Notes under the pieces: model-generated | What the model saw: the letters and a program-made list of their open reading frames with translations, nothing else | Databases searched by the model: none | Told to the model about the DNA's origin: nothing | Made by a program: the position numbers and the translations under genes | Assembly (NCBI GenBank): GCA_032718475.1 | Contig: JAUCBJ010001720.1 | Span: forward strand, 1 to 64,000 | Direction: 5' to 3' | From: Nemertoderma westbladi | Taxonomy: Eukaryota; Xenacoelomorpha; Nemertodermatida; Nemertodermatidae | DNA: 64,000 nt | Shown here: piece after piece, positions 42,701 through 50,084 of the stretch | Layout of the letters: each line of letters starts with the position of its first letter | Position numbering within the stretch: the stretch's first letter is position 1

Positions 42701-45700
42701 ACTACAGTAGAATTTTGTAGGTTTAGGTCTCCTACATATCCAGTTAGTAGATGGAACTACAGTAGAATTTTGTAGGTTTAGGTCTCCTACATATCCAGTT
42801 AGTAGATGGAACTACAGTAGAATGTTGTAGGTTTAGGTCTCCTACATATCCAGTTAGTAGATGGAACTACAGTAGAATGTTGTAGGTTTAGGACCCTACA
42901 TATCCAGTTAGTAGATGGAACTACAGTAGAATTTTGTAGGTTTAGGTCTCCTACATATCCAGTTAGTAGATGGAACTACAGTAGAATGTTGTAGGTTTAG
43001 GACCCTACATATCCAGTTAGTAGATGGAACTACAGTAGAATGTTGTAGGTTTAGGTCTCCTACATATCCAGTAAGTAGATGGAACTACAGTAGAATGTTG
43101 TAGGTTTAGGTCTCCTACATATCCAGTTAGTAGATGGAACTACAGTACAATGTTGTAGGTTTAGGACCCTACATATCCAGTAAGTAGATGGAACTACAGT
43201 AGAATGTTGTAGGTTTAGGTCTCCTACATATCCAGTAAGTAGATGGAACTACAGTAGAATGTTGTAGGTTTAGGACCCTACATATCCAGTAAGTAGATGG
43301 AACTACAGTAGAATGTTGTAGGTTTAGGTCTCCTACATATCCAGTTAGTAGATGGAACTACAGTAGAATGTTGTAGGTTTAGGTCTCCTACATATCCAGT
43401 AAGTAGATGGAACTACAGTAGAATGTTGTAGGTTTAGGTCTCCTACATATCCAGTTAGTAGATGGAACTACAGCAGAATGTTGTAGGTTTAGGTCTCCTA
43501 CATATCCAGTTAGTAGATGGAACTACAATAGAATGTTGTAGGTTTAGGTCTCCTACATATCCAGTTAGTAGATGGAACTACAGTACAATGTTGTAGGTTT
43601 AGGACCCTACATATCCAGTAAGTAGATGGAACTACAGTAGAATGTTGTAGGTTTAGGTCTCCTACATATCCAGTAAGTAGATGGAACTACAGTAGAATGT
43701 TGTAGGTTTAGGACCCTACATATCCAGTAAGTAGATGGAACTACAGTAGAATGTTGTAGGTTTAGGTCTCCTACATATCCAGTTAGTAGATGGAACTACA
43801 GTAGAATGTTGTAGGTTTAGGTCTCCTACATATCCAGTAAGTAGATGGAACTACAGTAGAATGTTGTAGGTTTAGGTCTCCTACATATCCAGTTAGTAGA
43901 TGGAACTACAGCAGAATGTTGTAGGTTTAGGTCTCCTACATATCCAGTTAGTAGATGGAACTACAGTAGAATGTTGTAGGTTTAGGTCTCCTACATATCC
44001 AGTTAGTAGATGGAACTACAATAGAATGTTGTAGGTTTAGGTCTCCTACATATCCAGTTAGTAGATGGAACTACAGTACAATGTTGTAGGTTTAGGACCC
44101 TACATATCCAGTAAGTAGATGGAACTACAGTAGAATGTTGTAGGTTTAGGTCTCCTACATATCCAGTAAGTAGATGGAACTACAGTAGAATGTTGTAGGT
44201 TTAGGACCCTACATATTCAGTTAGTAGATGGAACTACAGTAGAATGTTGTAGGTTTAGGTCTCCTACATATCCAGTTAGTAGATGGAACTACAGTAGAAT
44301 GTTGTAGGTTTAGGTCTCCTACATATCCAGTTAGTAGATGGAACTACAGTAGAATGTTGTAGGTTTAGGTCCCTACATATCCAGTAAGTAGATGGAACTA
44401 CAGTAGAATGTTGTAGGTTTAGGTCTCCTACATATCCAGTTAGTAGATGGAACTACAGTAGAATGTTGTAGGTTTAGGTCTCCTACATATCCAGTTAGTA
44501 GATGGAACTACAGTAGAATGTTGTAGGTTTAGGTCTCCTACATATCCAGTTAGTAGATGGAACTACAGTAGAATGTTGTAGGTTTAGGTCCCTACATATC
44601 CAGTAAGTAGATGGAACTACAGTAGAATGTTGTAGGTTTAGGTCCCTACATATCCAGTAAGTAGATGGAACTACAGTAGAATGTTGTAGGTTTAGGTCTC
44701 CTAGGATGATGTATTTTGTTACATTATGACAACTTTTCAGTATTATCCATTGATATAGCGTGGATGATCGCCATTATAAGGTTTGCCCAGTGTAACATTG
44801 TGTACCGTTCTTGTTACTGTACAGTAACTGCAATTGATAACATAAGAAGGATTATGAATGTCATTAATATTCCCAAACATTACAATATTAAAGCTAATAA
44901 ATTAATTAAGCGTAATAATCATCATAATTATCATTTTATCTGGTTCCAAATACGCCTAGAAAGTGATGGCGAGGGAAAATTTGGGTCATGGCTGGCATCC
45001 AACGGTTTTAAGCTAAATCGAGTGTGCTGATTCCGAATCCGCCTGATGCCAAGCTCAATTATTAATTTTTGGGTCCCGTTTCACCATGGCAACATGGGGT
45101 CACTTGCAAAACATATAAATTAATTAATCTAAATATATTGTCAATATTACCCTCTATATATTTTTAATGATGGCGCCATAATAATGGATTGGCAGTCAGT
45201 TCAGAATCAGTTTAAAAAGAAATCCATTTAGGGTCTATTACCTTACATGTTCATAACCCAAGACAATTATTATTTACAGACGCCGCAGGTCTTTTTTTAT
45301 TACCATATCAACCGGAAACATTATGAGTATGTAGAATATCCATCAGAAACATTTAATTGGTAATTCAGATGCATTTCAATATGTTATATAGATAAAATTT
45401 ATGATCAATTTCATTATTACTTTCAATCAATTTCAATATTCTATTGTTACTGTAAATAATCGCCTGGTTGTCGCAAACCTTACTGCAGCTAAATTCTACA
45501 GTTGTTCTCTAACACCTTATATGTGCTCCCTAGCGGGAAGCTTTACCCTTTTGGCTCGAAACGTAATCTGCTGTCTTTACAGCACAACCCTCTAGGGGAG
45601 TGTTAGTAGTCCCACATTTCACACCCTTGTTTATTTATGGAAACTGTTCAGTGAGAGTTTGAACCATAACTAAATATTATATGGAAACTTTTTCGGGAGC

Positions 45701-46593
45701 TTATTATGGAATTTTGGCAAGCCCCCCCCACCCCCCACTATACAGTCGTGTAGTAACGTTTGCTTTAGTTGATTGGTGTGGAAAATAAGTCGTAATCATA
45801 TTTGATTTCAGTTTGTGGAGGAACTTTAGTGGTGGAGGCCGGTGAGTCACGAGAGTTGGTGAGTCATTCCCTATACGGCGACAACACGTACGACGCAGAC
45901 ACTCTGTGCAGATGGACCCTGACTGGGGCAGACTACTCGGTGGGGATAAACATCACGTGGTTGGGGTTCGAGTTCGAATGGGATCGAGATTGCGACTACG
46001 ATTACGTTGCTCTGTATAACGGAGGCGAAGTTGATGACGTCACAATTATAGGAAAATATTGCGGAGAAAAAGAGGTGATTATATATTACTCTCATATAGT
46101 ATATTATTTATATTTCATCAATATATATATATATATATATTTCTTGCAAATAATAAAAAGTGGAGACACGGAGGAATCTAGAGCAAATAATCCCACCTCG
46201 GCGAATTAATATCCCGCCTCAATGTTAAATTTTCAATGAAGGGAAAGGAGCAGGTTACAGTGGCACGTTATTCTTGCCAAAGCAATAAAGTAAAGTCAAT
46301 AGAACAGGTTATAGTTTATTTTTTAGAGTAATCAGCTATTATTTGCGTCAAATTTTCCCTCCGAGAGGGATGAATTTTGAAAAAATTATCATTTAAAATT
46401 TAATTACAATTTTATAAAGTCTTTGTAATAATACTTTTATATTGTTTAGATGCCGCCACAAGGACTGACTTCAAATGAATCTACGATGACTATTCTTCTA
46501 AAGACAGACGACACCATAAATAAAAAGGGATTCAAACTCCGATTTCAAGGTTACCAATTACCCGTGGGAACGAAAGCACTCGAAGCAACGTGA
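6234..46593 (+). CDS. BMP1/TLL: Tolloid/BMP1-type astacin metalloprotease (13 exons, 5' exon missing)
   Basis: Exons: 6234-6732, 13433-13611, 21072-21305, 21661-22192, 22340-22491, 23998-24097, 29735-29933, 30299-30473, 30748-30861, 31051-31190, 32016-32229, 45812-46074, 46450-46593. All junctions are GT-AG with compatible phases and give 981 residues plus stop. Domain order is propeptide, astacin protease, CUB1, CUB2, EGF1, CUB3, EGF2, CUB4, CUB5, exactly that of BMP1/tolloid. Key residues are a furin-like RGRR|AATSQ, the zinc site [13 protein letters not shown] and the Met-turn SIMHY. The family is secreted, cleaves procollagen C-propeptides and chordin, and so releases BMP signals. The first exon (signal peptide, likely about 40-50 residues) is not identified; exon 6234 needs one upstream nucleotide. 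The 40-kb span is mostly minisatellite, and the gene hosts an antisense ASH2L and a tRNA-Glu. Confidence 0.95.
6692..13283 (+). repeat. 60-bp minisatellite seeded by exon end plus 5' splice site (about 110 copies)
   Basis: The unit is 60 bp and carries TTTACTACCAAACCTTGTGG|GTGAGT in nearly every copy. The first copy (6692-6751) is partly the coding exon: GAGGAACTGAGTTATATTGC in the exon against GAGGAACCAAGTTACATTGA in the repeat. Variants (CCTT/CGTT, AGAGGAA/AAAGGAA/AGATGAA) form 120-bp dimers around 11.6-12.5 kb. It occupies almost the whole 6.7-kb intron 6733-13432. Minus-strand ORFs through it are repeat shadows. Confidence 0.97.
13433..13611 (+). CDS. BMP1/TLL: Tolloid exon: astacin zinc-binding site
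   Basis: The acceptor GATCTTCAG|A restores the Gly codon split in the previous exon ([12 protein letters not shown]). It contains [20 protein letters not shown] and the HExxHxxGxxH site [13 protein letters not shown], then [17 protein letters not shown]. The donor is AAGG|GTGGGT, phase 1. Confidence 0.95.
13681..13909 (+). repeat. Dispersed repeat R1 with poly-C end, copy 1
   Basis: A block with AACGTGCCACTCTAACCTGC, TCCTTTCCCTAAATTGAG and ACATTGAGGCGGGA ends in 22 C at 13888-13909. Matching copies lie at 61760-61912 (plus), 46185-46380 (minus) and 54479-54570 (minus). No coding potential. It is probably a non-autonomous mobile element. Confidence 0.75.
14303..14320. repeat. Poly-C tract (18 C)
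   Basis: Homopolymer run. Other runs of 15-24 C or G lie at 13888-13909, 52756-52776, 53035-53049, 61889-61912 and 63133-63150. Their lengths may be affected by sequencing error. Confidence 0.8.
14335..14425 (-). mobile_element. SINE-A fragment (tRNA-related), minus
   Basis: It contains the reverse complement of the SINE-A body: GTTGGGCACACCTTGGCAAG, GACGTCCAGATGGGATCGAA. It matches 31275-31440, 50085-50275 and 51345-51485. Confidence 0.65.
14505..14650 (+). mobile_element. SINE-A copy (tRNA-related head)
   Basis: The leader GACATACAAGGTATCAGA...TTTACCTGAGCC is followed by a tRNA-like region with box A (CTGAATGGTTAGAGCGTCAG) and box B (CAGTTCGATCCCACCTGG). The same leader and head occur on the minus strand at 50105-50270. 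The stems are imperfect, so it is a SINE rather than a working tRNA. Confidence 0.7.
14682..14687 (-). promoter_or_regulatory. Candidate ASH2L polyadenylation signal
   Basis: TTTATT on the plus strand is AATAAA on the minus strand, about 140 bp past the ASH2L stop. It is only a motif match in AT-rich DNA. Confidence 0.3.
14825..16468 (-). CDS. ASH2L: ASH2L, core subunit of MLL/SET1 H3K4 methyltransferase complexes
   Basis: A single uninterrupted ORF of 547 residues lies antisense inside a tolloid intron. Residues about 12-60 form a complete C4HC3 PHD-type finger (C12, C14, C27, C30, H35, C38, C57, C60). A winged-helix region follows (about 65-165: [38 protein letters not shown]). After a Gly-rich basic linker ([18 protein letters not shown]) comes the SPRY domain (about 240-510: [55 protein letters not shown]). 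The C-terminal helix [14 protein letters not shown] matches the DPY30-binding motif. Family knowledge: ASH2L with RBBP5, WDR5 and DPY30 stimulates MLL/SET1 catalysis in the nucleus. I chose the ATG at 16468 because the PHD begins right after it and no upstream in-frame extension is evident. The lack of introns suggests a retrocopy or strong intron loss, but the ORF is intact and all domains are conserved. Confidence 0.95.
   Translation of the reverse strand: MLEESDELLSVCYCGRPRSLGTIELQCTTCSQWFHSECVSLPTAHLIPFLTNYTFHCRYCNPSHKEFLLKRQATYAQLCVTALANLTHVNRHNQPPRRFFSKDRDIVLFIDRNWERLNPVPRQPKSYWPPIIGKILAKESDIFQWRENSSVEEPRLYGLINFNLFLVGPLFAQSRLNTSRLWDDNLGGSVVKTISYHNGGSTVVGKAGGRGAKRKLLDGGGGGSYMGGRGGRRADPTPRLPPHGFPAEHPFNKDGYRYVLAEPDAFAQPEDFDPPTDALHGSKQPIPAHVYRVALQAPVLLAAHDRAPQLRLSDDRVSVTGDKGYSLCRGTHSVSAGCWYLEMDCVDLPEGSAVRIGWAQKLANLQAPLGYDKFGYSVRSRKGTRFHESRGRHYMSEGFTSGDVIGCLISLPQGGIDLPDNHKEEALIKFKGYFYFEVKDDATEEEKLMKPLVGSEIIFYKNGVSQGSAWSNIHRAAYFPAISLYKNATVRINCGPQFKFPPANTLGSNASISSDWRPFSDVAETQVVKSVLSDMLFHIEYDLTNSC
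16469..17914. other. ASH2L upstream region inside tolloid intron
   Basis: Near 16558-16590 is an inverted pair of TACCGGTAC motifs (CTACCGGTACTACAGTACCG), about 90-120 bp from the ASH2L start and plausible as a promoter element. Short repeats (TTATA)n and (TGTTA)n lie at 16875-16922, and GGTTGTAT repeats at 17225-17270. Overlapping small ORFs at 16964-17212 on both strands match nothing I recognise. Confidence 0.4.
17915..20793. repeat. 20-bp minisatellite with 120-bp higher-order unit
   Basis: The basic unit is about 20 bp (CACCATAAGGTAACATAAGA). Six variants make a 120-bp higher-order unit containing AACTGACCCAAATCATACAC and CATACCAACCAAGTAAGATA. About 24 higher-order units are present; order becomes irregular after 19.7 kb. 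Long minus-strand ORFs ([19 protein letters not shown]) arise because the unit length is near a multiple of 3; they are not genes. It lies in the tolloid intron 13612-21071. Confidence 0.95.
20794..21071. other. Intron remainder before astacin exon
   Basis: AT-rich, no gene seen. It ends with the pyrimidine-rich acceptor TTAAATTTTCAG|AC. Confidence 0.5.
21072..21305 (+). CDS. BMP1/TLL: Tolloid exon: astacin C-terminal half with Met-turn
   Basis: It reads [36 protein letters not shown] (Met-turn SIMHY), [20 protein letters not shown]. It joins the previous exon at a split Asp codon and ends TGTCCAA|GTTAGT in phase 1. Confidence 0.95.
21306..21660 (+). other. Tolloid intron without notable content
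   Basis: A 355-bp AT-rich intron with donor GTTAGT and acceptor TTCGTTCTAG. No repeat or gene seen. Confidence 0.7.
21661..22192 (+). CDS. BMP1/TLL: Tolloid exon: CUB1 and start of CUB2
   Basis: CUB1 starts [18 protein letters not shown] and includes [17 protein letters not shown] and [15 protein letters not shown]2 starts [28 protein letters not shown], then [12 protein letters not shown]. The donor is ATATG|GTTCGT, weaker than the others, phase 2. Confidence 0.93.
22340..22491 (+). CDS. BMP1/TLL: Tolloid exon: end of CUB2
   Basis: It completes [20 protein letters not shown] and ends with [19 protein letters not shown], the typical CUB C-terminal pattern. Acceptor TTCGCTAG|G, donor AACG|GTTTGC. 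Confidence 0.92.
22690..23965 (+). mobile_element. LINE family A reverse transcriptase, internally deleted
   Basis: A 403-codon ORF (22739-23950) carries RT motifs: [38 protein letters not shown], the catalytic [13 protein letters not shown] and [20 protein letters not shown]. The 5' end (endonuclease) is missing. Compared with the copies at 50372-51331 and 55040-55535, about 75 residues near the C-terminus are absent between SLNH and QLERDTELG, and the segment after LEILRAY is shortened. The element ends in (TAG)n at about 23965, only about 30 bp before the EGF1 acceptor. It is 5'-truncated and probably non-functional. The clade is uncertain; the 3-bp tail would fit RTE- or I-like LINEs. Confidence 0.9.
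23998..24097 (+). CDS. BMP1/TLL: Tolloid exon: EGF1
   Basis: [20 protein letters not shown] then [13 protein letters not shown] is a calcium-binding EGF module (DxDEC-like start, six Cys completed by the next exon's SCEPS). Acceptor CTGTTTCTAG|AA, donor CTGAG|GTTAGA, phase 2. Confidence 0.93.
24139..29690. repeat. 22-bp minisatellite (about 250 copies)
   Basis: The unit is GTAACTATGTAACGCCCAACCT with frequent variants (CCAG for CCTG, GCTC, ACACCT, GCAAAA). Higher-order repetition is visible, for example 27.69-28.15 kb recurs at 28.33-28.79 kb (offset about 636 bp). It fills the 5.6-kb intron 24098-29734. It does not include the exon boundary. Confidence 0.95.
29735..29933 (+). CDS. BMP1/TLL: Tolloid exon: end of EGF1, start of CUB3
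   Basis: It reads [65 protein letters not shown]. Phase 0 donor GAG|GTGCGT. Minus-strand ORFs here are shadows. Confidence 0.93.
30191..30262 (+). tRNA. tRNA-Glu(CTC)
   Basis: A full cloverleaf of 72 nt. Acceptor stem TCCGATG/CATCGGA has 7 perfect pairs. The D-arm region is TGGTCTAGTGGTTAGGAT (box A). Anticodon stem CCTGG/CCAGG has loop CTCTCAC, anticodon CTC at 30224-30226. T-arm is CCGGG TTCAATT CCCGG (box B). It lies on the sense strand of a tolloid intron, just upstream of the exon at 30299. Confidence 0.95.
30299..30473 (+). CDS. BMP1/TLL: Tolloid exon: end of CUB3
   Basis: It reads [58 protein letters not shown]. Acceptor TTACCTAG|G, donor GTTG|GTGAGT. Confidence 0.93.
30748..30861 (+). 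CDS. BMP1/TLL: Tolloid exon: EGF2
   Basis: [20 protein letters not shown] then [18 protein letters not shown] is a calcium-binding EGF module with Asp/Asn hydroxylation-type spacing. Acceptor TTATTCTAG|AT, donor AGAG|GTGAGA. Confidence 0.94.
31051..31190 (+). CDS. BMP1/TLL: Tolloid exon: start of CUB4
   Basis: It reads [46 protein letters not shown]. Acceptor CTTTCGTTAG|GT, donor TTG|GTGAGT, phase 0. Confidence 0.93.
31275..31440 (+). mobile_element. SINE-A copy, degenerate
   Basis: It shares CCCCACCTGGACGTCGTTCC, GACTTTGCAAAAGCTGTGCC, CAACAAAACGTTATAAT with the copies at 50085-50275 and 51345-51485. The tRNA-like head is damaged. Confidence 0.65.
31468..31663 (-). mobile_element. SINE-B copy (tRNA-related), minus
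   Basis: On the minus strand: CACCTTGATGTAGTGGTTGC (box A) and GTGGGTTCGATTCTCACATG (box B), then GGGCCAGGGCAGTTTTCGTT and a body ending near CTAGCGGCCGAAG. It matches the plus-strand copy at 61988-62175 through the tRNA-like head. Confidence 0.7.
31785..31935. repeat. Short minisatellite (about 22-bp unit)
   Basis: About seven imperfect copies of GAGCCGATATGCCACCTATG lie in the intron just before the CUB4 exon. Confidence 0.8.
32016..32229 (+). CDS. BMP1/TLL: Tolloid exon: end of CUB4
   Basis: It reads [60 protein letters not shown]. It ends TACATATCCA|GTTAGT. The single base A plus TT of the next exon gives Ile before CGG of CUB5, which fixes the donor. The last 15 exonic bases are the seed of the adjacent 54-55-bp array. 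Confidence 0.93.
32214..44703 (+). repeat. 54-55-bp minisatellite seeded by exon end plus 5' splice site (about 230 copies)
   Basis: The unit begins TCTCCTACATATCCA|GTTAGT, that is, exon end plus donor, and continues AGATGGAACTACAGTAGAAT, GTTGTAGGTTTAG. A CCCTAC variant is 54 bp and a CTCCTAC variant 55 bp. Many copies carry GTAAGT, closer to the donor consensus than the authentic GTTAGT. A block of about 3.3 kb is duplicated at about 3.70 kb offset (33.85-37.14 kb recurs at 37.55-40.84 kb). It fills 12.5 of the 13.6-kb intron 32230-45811. Confidence 0.97.
44704..45811. other. Intron remainder before CUB5 exon
   Basis: AT-rich with no gene recognised. ORFs at 44716-45030 and 45401-45595 have no family features. 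A short C-rich stretch lies at 45722-45737. Confidence 0.5.
45812..46074 (+). CDS. BMP1/TLL: Tolloid exon: start and middle of CUB5
   Basis: It reads [68 protein letters not shown]. Acceptor TTTGATTTCAG|TT, phase 0 donor GAG|GTGATT. Confidence 0.93.
46185..46380 (-). repeat. Dispersed repeat R1, minus copy
   Basis: Reverse complement of 13681-13909 without the poly-C: TCCCGCCTCAATGTTAAATT, GGGAAAGGAGCAGGTTACAG, CCGAGAGGGATGAATTTTG. It sits in the last tolloid intron. Confidence 0.7.
46450..46593 (+). CDS. BMP1/TLL: Tolloid last exon: end of CUB5 and stop
   Basis: Acceptor TATTGTTTAG|ATG. It reads [38 protein letters not shown], with stop TGA at 46591-46593. The KKGFKLRFQ stretch is the last CUB strand. 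The C-terminal tail is short. Confidence 0.92.
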   Translation: MPPQGLTSNESTMTILLKTDDTINKKGFKLRFQGYQLPVGTKALEAT

Positions 46594-47370
46594 TTGGTTG
46601 ACTCACGCAATAATGTCGATGGGACTCCTAATGGCCTCAATAATTAGTGCTGCTCAGAATGTACAATTAGTTATCGATTTTACCTCGTGATGACTTAATA
46701 TTAAAATTATAAGTTATTGATGAAAACTGCATGTAATGTGTGCGGATTACAACGTCATCTGTTTTTTACTGGTTAGGTAACATCCTTGGTGCAATGGTGA
46801 TATCATTATAGAATGTGACATCAATGTTTAACCAATTAGCTCAAACTGCAGACTTCATAAGCTCAAACTACAGACTTCACAGACTTCATAAGCTCATACT
46901 GCAGACTTCACAGACTTCATAAGCTCAAACTGCAGACTTCATAAGCTCAAACTACAGACTTCACAGACTTCATAAGCTCATACTGCAGACTTCACAGACT
47001 TCATAAGCTCAAACTGCAGACTTCATAAGCTCAAACTGCAGACTAGGAAGCATCTTCTGTTATATTTTTTGAGGCATGAAATTGTTATCTTAGTAGGCCT
47101 ATTCGGAGAATTCTGCCAGCAGTCCAAACCTCTCTAATATATCTCTGTAATCTGCATAGCTGCGTTGTAGCTCTATTAAGAATGCTAGCCGCGCCATAAA
47201 ACCTCTAATTACCATCGTCACCATAATTTCCTCAGGGAACATTTTAGGTTAAAATGCGCGTTAACTATTACATCTATGGGTCAATCTCACTAAAAGTGCC
47301 CAAACCGAGGTTGATTATTCACAAAAAATAAAGTTAACTATAATATAGCCCTATATATCATTTTCATTTC
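46594..47370. other. Region 3' of tolloid with a short minisatellite
   Basis: Presumably tolloid 3' UTR and flank. At about 46848-47045 there is an imperfect tandem repeat of CAGACTTCATAAGCTCAAAC units (22 bp and longer composite units). No gene seen. Confidence 0.7.
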
Positions 47371-48809
47371 GTGGGTAATCTGGTAAAACCCCTTAAGTCG
47401 ATTTTTGGCCATTTTCAGGTTTTTGGTGATTTTGGTACCTTAGATTGATATCCACCTTCTGACAAAACCCCAGAAATTATAACAGCGTTAATAACGGAGA
47501 AAAACGCAAAATAAGATCCCGTCTAAATATCGCTATAATAGGAAAAAACTCTTGTTTAAGCACCTTCATCAATATGGGATTTAATTTCTGATAAAACCCC
47601 TTAAATTAGATATTAGGGGGTTTCTTATTAGTTAAATATCAGAGGGACTTTTAATTATTCGTTCTGATAAAACCCCCAAAAATGCCCGTTTGCCACAATA
47701 TGGTAGGATAATTGGCCTTGAATTAATTAATGGAGTGAGTTTTGAAGTAGGTCTACGGTATTAGTATTAAATGAATAGGTTGCCTACTCAAAACCTAACA
47801 GTTTTTTTAAATAGCTGAAAATTTGTAATGCTTATTTTAACCTTTGGTGAAAATCGGGGGAGGGGGGTCAATTTACAGTTACAGTTAGACAGTTATAAAA
47901 ATAGGGAGTCTGGGCTGTCCCGTGGAATAAAACGGAATCTAAAGCTCTCGGAATCTTTAGAGCAGCAGTAGAACCAGTACTCGTATATGGGAGTCTGTGC
48001 TGGCTTCTAACTGCAGAGGATTCCAAATCTCTGGATGGCACTTTCACAAGAATGATGTGCCGGGTTCATTGTGTCAAGTATAATGAACACATCTCCAATC
48101 AGACTCTATACAACATTGGAGGAAACATCCATTAGTCTTCCTTAGCTTGACACTTGACCTGAACCGCCTCCGCTTTGCAGGACATTGCTTTCGCCGTGAG
48201 TACCAGCCAGTGCATAATATTGTGCTTTGGCGAATAAATAAACATGGTGGACAGCCCATGCCTTTCTTGGGACGCCTGTTAGAGGCGTATCTAAACACTG
48301 GCCTTGAAGATGCGGATGATCTAGCAAATGTCATGGGTGGTAGGGAGATGTGATGTAATATATACAGTATGTAATACATAATAATGCAGTTGCAATGCAG
48401 CATGCTGATAGAAGTAGTAATTATAAAAATAATGGTAATATTACAGTGTTTCTAATATAAGAGCTTTGCTTTATTGAACCCTTAGACCCACTAATAAGTA
48501 ATTTAATGGGCCAGACTGTATCTGATAAAACCCCAGATGCTAAAGATAACCCCCCTTAATTGTATGTTCTAACCTAACTATTTTGTTTCACAATCTGGCA
48601 AAACAACAGATATCAAATTAAATGGTCTAAAATGCGATCTACCTCTAAAAATATGTGCCCAAACATATTATACGCTATTTTAGATTATATTTAGTCAAAA
48701 ATTAGATCGCATTACTCAAGATATCTTAAAATATTCAGTTTTTTTCGTTTTTCTCAAAACTACAAAAATCGACTTAAGGGGTTTTGTCGAATTACCGACG
48801 ATTTGAAAG
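47371..48809. mobile_element. TIR-bounded element of unknown family
   Basis: Imperfect terminal inverted repeats: left GTGGGTAATCTGGTAAAACC then CCTTAAGTCGATTTTTG; right CAAAAATCGACTTAAGGGGT then TTTGTCGAATTACCGAC. Internal copies of CTGATAAAACCCC occur at about 47591, 47666 and 48521. No transposase ORF. A LINE B fragment is nested inside. It is probably a non-autonomous DNA transposon. Confidence 0.55.
47905..48420 (+). mobile_element. LINE family B fragment (3' end), nested
   Basis: It matches the 3' end of the copy at 56645-58070: AGCAGCAGTAGAACCAGTAC, TATACAACATTGGAGG, CAGGACATTGCTTTCGCCGT, and the 3' end GCAATGCAGCATGCTGATAG. Several stops and shifts make it dead. Confidence 0.8.
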
Positions 48810-50084
48810 GTATTTCTGAGACGAACACAATGGTGGTAGTTGCTAAGCTCTTTTTAGAAACATGAATTATAATTAGGATTGAAAGAGCGTCCTGTAACAT
48901 AAATTTACGGTCATGTAATGGACAGTTTAGGAGTGTTTAAACAAACTGTCCTTCATGTAACGAAAAATCCACTCATGCGCACCACAGTTACAGTAGGCCC
49001 ATTCTTTACTATTTTATAATATGCCATACCAAATAAGAATAATCATTATTTAAGTTGTAATACAGTAGATTGCCTGTGGGGCGAGCCAATTTAGTAGTAA
49101 ACGAACTTAGTATACATGTACCACTATCTCAACCTCGTGTCTGTCTGTCTTTCGGTTTAATGTTTTAAAGCTTACATATCAGGAACTCTCCACTTTCTTA
49201 AACTAAAACTATGTACTGTAGGACTGAAATATTAAAATAATTTACATACGGACAGACTTCTACAGTTCGCCTGTCGGCCGCTTAAGGGGGATACATAACA
49301 ATAAAAGTTATCTTAATTCATTGCCTTTTATCAGTTCCAGCTGAAACTTGGAAGACATGTACTAGAATATCAGCTGTCTTTCAAAGGAGGCTAATCTGCC
49401 TGCAGTGATCTGGTGTGCCGCTAGAGGGCAAAATCTCTGAAGATTAAAACCTCCACCCGTCTCTTTGATTTTAATCCGTTTAACGGTTTAACACTTGGTA
49501 TATATACTAGAAAATTGTCTGTGTCTTTGTGGGACGCTGCTCCATCTTTACTTTAAAGTAAGCCGCTAGAGGGCGAACTAGTTAGTAGCTTCTGTATAGC
49601 AATTAATGCTTGCAAGTGCAAACTGAACAAATCATGTATTGATATTTCTGGAAATAATTATTTTCGTAGCCTATATCTAACGGAGATTAGTACACTATCT
49701 TATCTAAGCTCTCGTGAAGGCCCCACAACATGTTTATTGCGACTAGACTAATTCAACACTTGAATAATGAGAGTACTACTTCAGCTTCTGCGTAATAAAG
49801 CAACTTAACTGCACTGTATATTAGTTAGTAAAATACTTCTTTCAATCCATAAAAAGGATACACGAGATATAAAGAAGATACACAAACAAAGGCAGTCAAA
49901 TAAAGTAAGTAGTGGCCTTTAGCACATCCTACTATACTAGCTAAAGTCTTGGAGGAAACCGACCCTTCACCTGTGATCAGTACAAACGGGATAAACATAC
50001 AATGTACTCCAAACTGTGGGACGAGAGGCTACAATCCTCCCATGCCAGACATGAATTTTACATTTCTACCTAATCTACCTACTA
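48810..50084. other. AT-rich DNA, no gene seen
   Basis: No supported coding exon. Two short similar blocks (GCCGCTAGAGGGC) lie at about 49419 and 49562. The ORF at 49949-50164 runs into SINE-A and is not a gene. Confidence 0.5.

Noticed and set aside
6692-44703. CRISPR arrays
   Set aside because: Units are contiguous tandem repeats without unique spacers, in animal DNA with no cas genes.
48147-48353. 68-codon plus ORF with LNRLRFAGHCFRREYQPVHN
   Set aside because: Part of the decayed LINE B copy, not a host gene.
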